NCBI GenBank assembly: GCA_020025275.1
Contig: JAHHSI010000001.1
Location: forward strand, 124,001-188,000
Length of the DNA stretch: 64,000 nucleotides
From: Oscillospiraceae bacterium
Lineage (GTDB): Bacteria > Bacillota > Clostridia > Oscillospirales > Oscillospiraceae
Direction: 5' to 3'
Of this stretch, positions 23,806-31,573 are shown in pieces. Position 1 is the stretch's first letter. Every line of letters starts with the position of its first letter. The translations under genes were made by a program, and so were the position numbers. Under the pieces are notes generated by a model. The model was given only the letters and a program-made list of their open reading frames with translations. It searched no databases and had not been told where the DNA came from.

Positions 23806-25143
23806 TCAGAAAAGAAGGTGGGCGATCAGTGCGATGACAGGCAGGGTCACGATGGTGCGCTCCAAGAAAATGAGAAAGAGATTTTTCAGGGACACGGGAA
23901 TTTTGCTGCCCATGATGATGCTTCCAATCTCAGACATATAGATGAGCTGCGTGACACTGGTGGCAGCCACCACAAACTTAGTCATATCGCTTTCAAAGCT
24001 GCTGGCGATGACACTGGGGAGGAACATATCTGCAAAACCCACGATCACCGTCTGACTGGCAGCGGCCGCTTCAGGGATCTGCAGCAGCTGATAGAAGGGG
24101 ATAAAGACCACACCGAGGATCTTGAACACAGGTGTGTACTCGGCCACGATCAGGGCCAGCGTCCCCAGGCACAAAATGACGGGCAACGTGCCAAACCACA
24201 TCTCGCACACGGTGCCGAGGCCCTCTTTCAGAAAGGCACCCACGGAAGGGGCACGTTCTGCCTTGTCCAGCGCCAGCTGCAGGCCGTAGCGAAGCGGAGT
24301 GCTGCCCTCCGGAATGTCCTCCGGATAGGGCTTCTGAACACAGTAGGAATCGGGGACCCGGGAGAGCGGGGGAAGCTTGGGTACCACGATGGCCGCCACA
24401 ATGCCGGCCAGACCCACCGTCAGATAGAAGGGAATGAACATATGCTCCAGATGCACCTCGCTGATGACCACCAGGCAGAAGGTGATGCTGACGGCGGAGA
24501 AGGTGGTGGCGATGACCGTGGCCTCACGCTTGGAGTAAAAGCCCTCCTCGTACTGTTTGGCTGTGAGCAGTACCCCCACGGAGCCATCCCCCAGCCAGGA
24601 GGCAATACAGTCCAGAGCGCTTCTGCCCGGCAGGTTGAATACCGGACGCATGAATTTGATGAGCAGCGCACCGAAAAAATCCAGCAGACCAAAGTTCAGA
24701 AGCAGACTCAGCAGCATACCGGCCAGCAGGAACACGCAGACCAGAATGGGCATCAGTCCGTGGATGACCAGACCACCGGTATCTTCGCTGAGAACCATTT
24801 CCGGGCCGATGCCCCAAAAGAGCATATTGGCAAAAATCAGTCCAAGAATCCGGATGACAAACCAAATCCCCTTGACATCGAAAAGATTGTTCAGGTTCTC
24901 GTGGTCCCGGATAAAGGGGATCTTATGTATCTTATGGATGATGGTGATGAGGGCGCTGAGCGAGACCAGCACATAGATGACCAGCGTGCTGTAGGACCCC
25001 ATCAGGCGCAGCAGGAAATTGGCGATTACCGCAATAGGGATGGTCAGATTGCCGCCGCTGCGGATGGGGATCACAAACAGGGTCATGCCGATGAGGGAGG
25101 GAATCAGGAACTTATAAAAAGTTTTGTTTTTCAGAAGTTTCAT
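23806..25143 (-). CDS. YjiH-family membrane protein (nucleoside-recognition/Gate domain)
   Basis: 445 aa with ten or more hydrophobic segments. Matches YjiH-like proteins: KFLIPSLIGMTLFVIPI at the start, LDCIASWLGDGSVGVLLTAK in the first Gate repeat, SQTVIVGFADMFLPSVIASS in the second. Related Gate-domain proteins transport nucleosides or take part in spore membranes; the YjiH substrate is unknown. I use the ATG at 25143 with AAGGA 8 nt upstream. Single gene; no terminator seen before 23806. Confidence 0.85.
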   Translation of the reverse strand: MKLLKNKTFYKFLIPSLIGMTLFVIPIRSGGNLTIPIAVIANFLLRLMGSYSTLVIYVLVSLSALITIIHKIHKIPFIRDHENLNNLFDVKGIWFVIRILGLIFANMLFWGIGPEMVLSEDTGGLVIHGLMPILVCVFLLAGMLLSLLLNFGLLDFFGALLIKFMRPVFNLPGRSALDCIASWLGDGSVGVLLTAKQYEEGFYSKREATVIATTFSAVSITFCLVVISEVHLEHMFIPFYLTVGLAGIVAAIVVPKLPPLSRVPDSYCVQKPYPEDIPEGSTPLRYGLQLALDKAERAPSVGAFLKEGLGTVCEMWFGTLPVILCLGTLALIVAEYTPVFKILGVVFIPFYQLLQIPEAAAASQTVIVGFADMFLPSVIASSFESDMTKFVVAATSVTQLIYMSEIGSIIMGSKIPVSLKNLFLIFLERTIVTLPVIALIAHLLF

Positions 25144-25660
25144 AAACACAGTCCTTACCTTTATAAATCGCACTTCGGTACGTACAATAAAATGTATAAA
25201 AATTCAGATCGATATACAGTTTATCGTATTTCCCTAAAAAAAGCAAGGGGGGATGGCAGAAAGCGATCGCTTCTGCGGATGCGTTTCTTTCAGACACCGC
25301 GGAGAAAGTGTCGGGGAGGAGAAAATTTCTGCGGTGCAGAAAGCAGATGGATAAGGGGCGGTTGATGTAGGGCGCAGGCAGGAGGCAGGGAAGCACGGGA
25401 CAGGGTGGAAAATGATTGCGGTGCCGCCCTGTGCGCAGGGACAGATGCGGAGAGGCCGCCGGGGAATGAGGACGGCCCCGATGAGGCCCTGTCCGTAAGA
25501 GACAAAGGGCGTCATCGAGGCCGTTGTTGACTTGCTGAGGGAAAGGGAAAGCCGTGCGACGGCACGGGTTCTGCACACGCCGACCGGTCCACAGCAATAG
25601 GCGGCGGAGCGGCCATGGTCGGCGCAGATCAGAGCGGTGAGTTCCGATGGGCGGGGTAGG
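25144..25660. other. 517-nt gap with no supported gene
   Basis: AT-rich promoter-like DNA near 25170-25240, then GC-rich sequence. Open frames on the minus strand here (e.g. reaching across 25234-25767) have no ribosome site, no domain pattern and biased composition (Pro/Ser/Arg), so I do not call them. Possibly decayed DNA. Confidence 0.4.
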
Positions 25661-27169
25661 TCAATAGGCCAGCGCATCGTTGTCATAGTCGCCCCGCGCT
25701 TTTTTCTTGGCGACGTAGACGTCCCAGACACCGTCCTCATCATCGATGCCCACCGTAGCCGGGTCAAAGAGAGGGTCCAGACCCAGCTTGCGCTGCTGCT
25801 TGTAGTCCTTGACCAATTTGACGATCACCGGGGAGAGCAGCAGGCAGCCGAAGGTATTCACCCACAGCATACAGCCCACACCGATGTCACCCATGGGCCA
25901 GATCACTTCGCCGTCCACCAGAACACCGAACAGACAAAAGCAGAGGAAAACGATGCGCACGATGGTGACGCAGAGCTTCTTTTCACCGAACAGGAAACGG
26001 CAGGTGGATTCCAGCTGATAGGAATAGGAGAGCTGGGTGGTATAGATGAAGATGAACAGCATGACCGCCAGCAAAATGGAGCCTGTATGGCCCAAGGTTG
26101 TGGTCAAAGCCTCCTGCATAAAGGGCACGCCGTAGAGGATGCCGGGGGCATTTTCTACCAGCAGCGCAGCACCGGCGCCGTCGGCGGCCACGTTATACGT
26201 GCCGGCCAGCAGGATGCACAGGCCGCTGCAGGTGCAGATCAGCAGGGTGTCGATATACACTGACAGCCCCTGCACCAGACCCTGCTTGACGGGGTGGGAG
26301 GTATCGGTGGTGGCGGAGATGAGGGGGCTCATGCCGTTACCGGCGTCGTTGGAAAAGAAGCCCCGCTTCATGCCCCAGGCAATACTGGAGCCCACGATGC
26401 CGCCAAAGATGGCATCCTGACCGAAGGCACTGGCGAAAATGGCGTGGAAAACGGTGGGGACACGCTGGATATTGAGCACGGTAATGACGAGGGTGATGAG
26501 GAAGAAGACAGCGCACATAATGGGGGCCAGTCGCTCGGCCACCTGACCGATGCGCTTGATCCCGCCCATGACCACGGCGCCCACAAGCAGCACCATCAGC
26601 AGCCCTACGGCAACATACGGGATGCCGAAAGCGCCCTGCATGGCGGTGGCGGCCGTCTGGGTCTGCATGGCAGGCAGCAGGAAGCCGGGGCCGATAAAGA
26701 CGGAGAGGCAGAAAAGAACGGCCAGGATCTTGCCCAGACGGCGATTCTTGACACCACGGGAGAGATAGTAGGCCGGGCCGCCGGTCAGCTCGCCCAGATT
26801 GCGGGTCTTATAGGCCTGCCCGAGCATACACTCCACCATGCCGGTGGAGGCGCCCAGCAATGCCGTAACCCACATCCAGAAGAGGGCGCCGGGGCCGCCC
26901 ATGAAGATGGCGGTGGCAGTGCCGGCGATGTTGCCGGTGCCCACACGGCCGCCCACGGTGGTGGCAAAGGCCTGAAAGGGGGAAAGGCCGGCGTCCTTGG
27001 TGTTTTCCCCTTTCTCACCGATGCAGTGGAACATATCGCGGAGATGGGTGAACTGCAGGCCCTTCAGCCGAAGGGTGAACCAGAGGGCGGCGCCGCCCAA
27101 AAACAGCAGCATCACAGGGTGCCAGATGATATCATTGATGCAGGTGATGAGATTTCCGAATGTTTCCAT
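25661..27169 (-). CDS. AGCS-family sodium:alanine/glycine symporter
   Basis: 502 aa, about ten to eleven transmembrane helices. Family signatures GGRVGTGNIAGTATAIFMGG and PGALFWMWVTALLGASTGMV, and GMKRGFFSNDAGNGMSP. Imports a small neutral amino acid with Na+ (alanine or glycine in characterised members). It lies 81 nt downstream of metA on the same strand with no clear terminator between, so readthrough from the methionine T-box unit is possible. Confidence 0.92.
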   Translation of the reverse strand: METFGNLITCINDIIWHPVMLLFLGGAALWFTLRLKGLQFTHLRDMFHCIGEKGENTKDAGLSPFQAFATTVGGRVGTGNIAGTATAIFMGGPGALFWMWVTALLGASTGMVECMLGQAYKTRNLGELTGGPAYYLSRGVKNRRLGKILAVLFCLSVFIGPGFLLPAMQTQTAATAMQGAFGIPYVAVGLLMVLLVGAVVMGGIKRIGQVAERLAPIMCAVFFLITLVITVLNIQRVPTVFHAIFASAFGQDAIFGGIVGSSIAWGMKRGFFSNDAGNGMSPLISATTDTSHPVKQGLVQGLSVYIDTLLICTCSGLCILLAGTYNVAADGAGAALLVENAPGILYGVPFMQEALTTTLGHTGSILLAVMLFIFIYTTQLSYSYQLESTCRFLFGEKKLCVTIVRIVFLCFCLFGVLVDGEVIWPMGDIGVGCMLWVNTFGCLLLSPVIVKLVKDYKQQRKLGLDPLFDPATVGIDDEDGVWDVYVAKKKARGDYDNDALAY

Positions 27170-27250
27170 AGTAAAACTCCTATCTTTTTTTTGGGCAGAA
27201 GGACTGCCGCAAATGTCGCTCTTGTGGGCTGGATGTCAAAGAGGCAAGGG

Positions 27251-28183
27251 TCACATTCGGATCCCCTTACGGATCTCACGGATGTCATAAGGGGCGGTCT
27301 GATAGACACAGTAGTTCAGCCAGTTGCTGTAGAGAAGATGGGCGCAGGAGCGCCAAGTCACAAGGGGGGTGCGGGTGGGATCATCATCGGGGAAGTAGTT
27401 TTCCGGAACATGGATGGGGACGCCGGCGGCGACATCCCGCTGATATTCCCGCTGCAGCGTATCCCGGTCATATTCTGCGTGGCCCATCAAAAAGACTTGG
27501 CGGCACTGGTCGGTCTTGACGGCGTAGACGCCGGCCTGCGGAGAGGCGGCCAGCACCTTCAGTCCCGGAACGGCTTCAATATCGGCCCGGTCCACGGTGG
27601 TGTTGCGGGAGTGAGGGACCCAGAATGTGTCGTCAAAGCCCCGGAAGAGGATGAAATTGGGGTCCTCCACTGTGTGGGGGAAGACACCGAACAGCTTTTC
27701 CGGCAGCGTATGCTTGGGGATACCGTAGTGGTAGTACAGTCCGGCCTGTGCGCCCCAGCAGATGTGCAGGGTAGAGTGGACGTGCTGTTTGGACCATTCC
27801 ATGATCCGGCACAGCTCCGGCCAGTAATCCACCTCTTCAAACGGCAGCAGTTCCACCGGTGCACCGGTGATGATGAGGCCGTCGAAGGTGCGGTCCTTCA
27901 CATCGTCAAAGGTCTTATAGAAGGCCAGCATATGCTGGGCAGAGGTATTTTTCGCCGTGTGGCTTTTCGGTGCGATCAGCTCCAGATCGATCTGCAGAGG
28001 AGAGTTGCCCAGCACCCGGGCCAGCTGCGTCTCGGTGTCCACCTTGGTGGGCATGAGATTCAAAAGCAGGATCTGCAGGGGACGAATGTCCTGCGAGATG
28101 GCCCGTGTCTCCGTCATAACGAAGATATTCTCCGCTTCCAGTGTGCTGGTGGCGGGAAGCTGATTGGGAATTTTGATGGGCAT
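27251..28183 (-). CDS. metA: homoserine O-acetyltransferase (MetA family)
   Basis: 310 aa, class I glutamine-amidotransferase-like acyltransferase. Catalytic Cys142 in LHICWGAQAG. Position 111 is Glu (TGAPVELLPFEEVDYW); in this family Glu111 goes with acetyl-CoA use and Gly111 with succinyl-CoA, so I predict O-acetylhomoserine as product. That fits the neighbour metY, which uses O-acetylhomoserine. ATG overlaps the metY stop as TGATG. Confidence 0.94.
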   Translation of the reverse strand: MPIKIPNQLPATSTLEAENIFVMTETRAISQDIRPLQILLLNLMPTKVDTETQLARVLGNSPLQIDLELIAPKSHTAKNTSAQHMLAFYKTFDDVKDRTFDGLIITGAPVELLPFEEVDYWPELCRIMEWSKQHVHSTLHICWGAQAGLYYHYGIPKHTLPEKLFGVFPHTVEDPNFILFRGFDDTFWVPHSRNTTVDRADIEAVPGLKVLAASPQAGVYAVKTDQCRQVFLMGHAEYDRDTLQREYQRDVAAGVPIHVPENYFPDDDPTRTPLVTWRSCAHLLYSNWLNYCVYQTAPYDIREIRKGIRM

Positions 28184-29469
28184 CAGTCGATCTCCTCCAA
28201 AGCCTGCGCCAGATCGGCGATGAGATCCTCCTTGGCCTCCAAGCCGCAGCTCAAGCGGATCAGGCCCGCCGGGATCCCGGCGGCTGACAGCTGTTCGTCA
28301 GTCATCTGGCGATGGGTGGAGGTGGCGGGATTCAGGCAGCAGGTGCGGGCATCGGCCACGTGGGTTTCAATGGCGGCCAGACGCAGGTGCTGCATGAAGG
28401 CCTGTGCGGCGTCACGGCCGCCACGCAGCTCAAAGGAGACCACGCCGCAGGAGCCGTGGGGCAGATACTTCTGCGCCAGAGCATGGTAGCGATCGCCGGG
28501 CAGACCGCAGTAATTGACCTTGGCGACCTTGGGATGTGCGGCCAAAAATTCTGCCACGGCCTGAGCGTTTTCACAGTGACGGGGCACCCGCACGTGCAGA
28601 CTCTCCAGTCCCAGATTCAGGTAGAATGCGTTCTGGGGGGACTGGGTGGAGCCAAAGTCACGCATCAGCTGGGCCGTGCACTTGGTGATGAAGGCGCCCT
28701 CCTTGCCAAAGCGCTGGGCGTAGGTGATGCCGTGATAGCTCTCGTCCGGCGTGCACAGGCCGGGGAACTTATCGGCGTGGGCCAGCCAATCGAAATGGCC
28801 GCTGTCCACGATCACGCCGCCTACGGCGGTGCCGTGACCGTCCATATATTTGGTGGTGGAGTGGGTCACAATATCGGCGCCCCACTCGAAGGGACGGCAG
28901 TTGATGGGGGTGGCAAAGGTGTTGTCCACCAGAAGGGGGACACCGTGGCGGTGGGCCGCCTTGGCAAAACGCTCGATATCCAGCACCGTCAGGGCCGGGT
29001 TGGCAATGGTTTCCCCGAATACGGCACGGGTGTTGGGCCGGAAGGCGGCGTCCAGTTCCTCGTCATCGGCGTCGGGAGAGACGAAGGTGACCTCCACGCC
29101 CATCTTGGCCATGGTCACGGAGATCAGATTATAGGTGCCGCCGTAGATGGCGGAGGAGGCCACAATATGGCAGCCGCTGGTGCAGATATTGAAGAGGGCG
29201 AAGAAGTTGGCGGCCTGACCGGAGGAGGTCAGCATGGCCGCCGTGCCGCCCTCCAAAGCACAGATCTTGGCGGCCACCGCATCACAGGTGGGGTTTTGCA
29301 GGCGGGAGTAAAAATAGCCCTCGGTTTCCAGATCGAAGAGCTTACCCATATCCTCGCTGGTGGCATATTTGAAGGTGGTGGACTGGATGATGGGGATTTG
29401 ACGAGGCTCTCCGTTTCCGGGCGTATAGCCCCCCTGTACGCAGACAGTTTCGCGACGATGATCCGACAT
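28183..29469 (-). CDS. metY: O-acetylhomoserine sulfhydrylase (MetY)
   Basis: 428 aa, Cys/Met-metabolism PLP enzyme making homocysteine from O-acetylhomoserine and sulfide. Starts SDHRRETVCVQGGYTPGNGE; PLP lysine in VTHSTTKYMDGHGTAVGG; DNTFATPINCRP; ends in SCGLEAKEDLIADLAQAL. ATG at 29469 chosen (AGGAAA 9 nt upstream); TTG two codons earlier is an alternative. Transcription is controlled by the T-box leader directly upstream; metA follows with a 1-nt overlap. Confidence 0.95.
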   Translation of the reverse strand: MSDHRRETVCVQGGYTPGNGEPRQIPIIQSTTFKYATSEDMGKLFDLETEGYFYSRLQNPTCDAVAAKICALEGGTAAMLTSSGQAANFFALFNICTSGCHIVASSAIYGGTYNLISVTMAKMGVEVTFVSPDADDEELDAAFRPNTRAVFGETIANPALTVLDIERFAKAAHRHGVPLLVDNTFATPINCRPFEWGADIVTHSTTKYMDGHGTAVGGVIVDSGHFDWLAHADKFPGLCTPDESYHGITYAQRFGKEGAFITKCTAQLMRDFGSTQSPQNAFYLNLGLESLHVRVPRHCENAQAVAEFLAAHPKVAKVNYCGLPGDRYHALAQKYLPHGSCGVVSFELRGGRDAAQAFMQHLRLAAIETHVADARTCCLNPATSTHRQMTDEQLSAAGIPAGLIRLSCGLEAKEDLIADLAQALEEID

Positions 29470-29489
29470 TTGCAATCATTTCCTTTCCT

Positions 29490-29776
29490 TAGAGGGACAA
29501 AAAAAGACTTCCGTCCCAAAGATCGTTTCTTTGAGACGAAAGTCGTAAAAACTTCCGCGGTACCACTCAAATTGCGTTTTTCTTAGAAAAACACCACTCA
29601 TAGGGTCGAACAACCCCTTTGCACTGACGCAGCATACGCGAGGCAGCCCTACCGGCACAACGCCCTCGAACCCCCAGCTCAGAAGTCATAGAACCTTGGA
29701 ATCCTCTGTCACCGGTTTTCACCAACCACCGGCTCTCTGCAGGCATCCGATCCCGTCCCTCTTCGTCATCGCTTTG
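29490..29776 (-). promoter_or_regulatory. T-box leader, methionine type
   Basis: Minus-strand leader with the T-box core GAGTGGTACCGCGG (29554-29567), the Stem I element AGAGAGCCGG with GGTGAAAACCGGT downstream, and a terminator (29499-29544: GACTTTCGTCTC paired with GGGACGGAAGTC, then T7). The specifier bulge on the 3' side of Stem I reads ATG followed by A (29689-29687), i.e. methionine, which matches metY-metA. Uncharged tRNA-Met should stabilise the antiterminator and allow readthrough. Confidence 0.93.
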
Positions 29777-29781
29777 TCCCC

Positions 29782-29809
29782 ATTATAAAGCCATTTTTTG
29801 ATTTGTCAA
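29782..29809 (-). promoter_or_regulatory. promoter of the T-box metY-metA unit
   Basis: Minus-strand TTGACA (29804-29809), 16-bp spacer, TATAAT (29782-29787): both hexamers match consensus. Confidence 0.88.
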
Positions 29810-29916
29810 GAGGGGAATTTTCTTGAGAGTAGTTTTTTGGCGGTAATATTTCTTCGGGAGAAAGCAAACGGCAGGAGCTGGTGACTGCGGCTCCGGCCCG
29901 GAGGCAGCTGCCATAC

Positions 29917-29957
29917 AAAACATCCCCCGCGGCCTTCTTGGCTGCAGGGGATGTTTC
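29917..29957 (-). terminator. terminator of TetR gene
   Basis: Stem aacatcccccgcggcc / ggctgcaggggatgtt with a short loop; on the minus strand followed by TTTTG. About 115 nt after the TetR stop; the remainder of this gap (29810-30072) shows nothing else. Confidence 0.65.
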
Positions 29958-30072
29958 GGCTGCGCTGAGGCAGCAAGAGGAGAGGAGGAAAGCGCGCAGG
30001 GATTGCGCTGCTTTCGGCATCGCAAAAGCACGGCGAGAGGGGAAGGGGGCCGTACTTTTGCCTCAGGAGCAT

Positions 30073-30648
30073 TTATTTGCGTACCAGCTGCAAAAACCAC
30101 TCATCGGAGGGCAGAGCGACCCCGAAGGTGTTGCACCGGTCGATGGTGGTGCAGGCGATACGGAAGAAGAGTGCGTATAGGGCGGGGATGTCACCGTCCT
30201 TGACCTCGCCGCGCTGCTGCCCTTGGCGCAGGGCCTCGGCCACAAGATCGTGGCCGCATTCTTGTGCGGACTTTTCCCGATAGCAGGGCGGTGTATCCTT
30301 ACTGGAACACATTGTTGTACAGAACTGAAAACGTATCCGGGTGCTCTCCTCCTGATAGCTGTTCTGCAAATAGTGGAGCAGGGCCAGAAGATAGTTCTCC
30401 CAGTGATCGCCGGAGACCTGACTGTACATCTTGTGCAGCGGAGGGAAGAGATCCTCCAGAATACTCTTAAAAAGATCCAGCTTGCAGCCGAAGTTTTGAA
30501 TGATCAGTCCGTTGGAAATTCCAGCCTGAGCGGCAATACTTGAAATAGCGGCTCGTTCATAGCCGTATTCGGCAAAAACCGCAATGGCGGCATCGCGGAT
30601 ATTCTGGTCGGTGCGGGCTCTGCGTTCGGCTTTTGTCAAAGTAAACAC
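30073..30648 (-). CDS. TetR-family transcriptional regulator
   Basis: 191 aa. N-terminal HTH: RTDQNIRDAAIAVFAEYGYE, SSIAAQAGISNGLIIQNFGC. C-terminal ligand domain of the usual length with several Cys residues (FCTTMCSSKDTPPCY, FRIACTTIDRC). GTG start (AGGA 5 nt upstream); a TTG three codons on, with GAGG 8 nt upstream, is nearly as good. No obvious target next to it; the response-regulator gene ends 118 nt upstream. Confidence 0.88.
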   Translation of the reverse strand: MFTLTKAERRARTDQNIRDAAIAVFAEYGYERAAISSIAAQAGISNGLIIQNFGCKLDLFKSILEDLFPPLHKMYSQVSGDHWENYLLALLHYLQNSYQEESTRIRFQFCTTMCSSKDTPPCYREKSAQECGHDLVAEALRQGQQRGEVKDGDIPALYALFFRIACTTIDRCNTFGVALPSDEWFLQLVRK

Positions 30649-30665
30649 CTCGTTCCTTCTGTGGA

Positions 30666-30732
30666 ATCATGGCGCTTGAACGGAAGACAGCGGCCTCCGG
30701 GAGGGAGAACTTTCTGTATCCTGCGCCATGAT
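30666..30732. other. 10-bp inverted repeat spaced by 47 nt
   Basis: atcatggcgc (30666-30675) and gcgccatgat (30723-30732) in the gap between the response-regulator stop and the TetR start; an inner cctcc/ggagg hairpin lies between. Could be a long stem in RNA or paired protein sites. Confidence 0.4.
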
Positions 30733-30766
30733 AAAACAGTATATACCGAGAAGTGTTGCGAAAGCG

Positions 30767-31573
30767 TCACACATGATCATCGGAAAAATGAGGCGCCGTT
30801 TGAAGCCCGTGCAATGCCCCCAATGTGAACTCGCCCCAGCTGTACTGGGACATATATTCCCCCTGATAGGCGTTCAGCGCACTGGGATCGCCCCGCTTCC
30901 ACGCGTAGCAATCACAGTCCACCAGATCCGGGATGATCCCCATTTTTCCGCGCTGCTGCACCAGAACATCCTCGCAGCCGGCAGATTTAAAGACGTCCAC
31001 CAGTTCCTTGCGCAGGGTGCGGAAATAGGAGCTGCTGGGGTCCTGTTCCCACAGGGTGGCCATGATCTCATGGTTGGTACAAAAGGTGCCGCGGTCCACC
31101 AGATAGGCCAGCAGCTCTTTGGCCTTTTCATAGTGGAACTTCACGGGCTGGCCGTCGATATAGACCTCGAAATTGCCAAAAGTCTGGAAACGGACACGCT
31201 TTCCCTTTTCACGGTACAGGGGATGGCGCAGATCGGACAGTTCCTGCCGGATCTTCTCCGGCGTAATGGGCTTCATCAGATAGCCGCTGCAGTGGAGCGC
31301 CAGAGCGTCTTCGGCAAAATCGTGGTAGCCGGTGGCAAAAATCACATTGATCTTCGGGAACAGGAGTTTCAGTTTTTTAGCCAGCGCGATCCCGTTGGTG
31401 CCCTGCATATCGATGTCCAGAAAGGCTACGTCGCAGGGGGTATGCAGGGAAAACTGCAAAGCGGCCTCAGGGCTGCGGAAACCGTGGATCTCCGCCTCCG
31501 GCGCTGCCGTAGCGATGGCGTCGGTCAGAGCCTCCAAAGCTAATTTCTTGTCGTCAACAGCCAGGATCTTCAT
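30767..31573 (-). CDS. response regulator with SARP/BTAD-like DNA-binding region
   Basis: 268 aa. Receiver domain with Asp53 (CDVAFLDIDMQGTNG), DDKK near the start and LMKPITPEKI switch Lys. C-terminal part is an OmpR/SARP-like winged helix (TFGNFEVYIDGQPVKFHYEK, AKELLAYLVDRGTFCTNHEI) instead of the LytTR domain usually paired with LytS-type kinases. Start overlaps the kinase gene by 20 nt, so the pair is coupled. Confidence 0.88.
   Translation of the reverse strand: MKILAVDDKKLALEALTDAIATAAPEAEIHGFRSPEAALQFSLHTPCDVAFLDIDMQGTNGIALAKKLKLLFPKINVIFATGYHDFAEDALALHCSGYLMKPITPEKIRQELSDLRHPLYREKGKRVRFQTFGNFEVYIDGQPVKFHYEKAKELLAYLVDRGTFCTNHEIMATLWEQDPSSSYFRTLRKELVDVFKSAGCEDVLVQQRGKMGIIPDLVDCDCYAWKRGDPSALNAYQGEYMSQYSWGEFTLGALHGLQTAPHFSDDHV

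Noticed and set aside
25234..25767. Minus-strand frame of 177 codons in the gap before the AGCS gene
   Set aside because: No ribosome site or recognisable domain, Pro/Ser/Arg-rich, and partly overlaps the end of the symporter gene.
26294..28489. Open frame of 731 codons on the plus strand across the AGCS symporter and metA
   Set aside because: Antisense to two genes with full family signatures; no domain pattern of its own.
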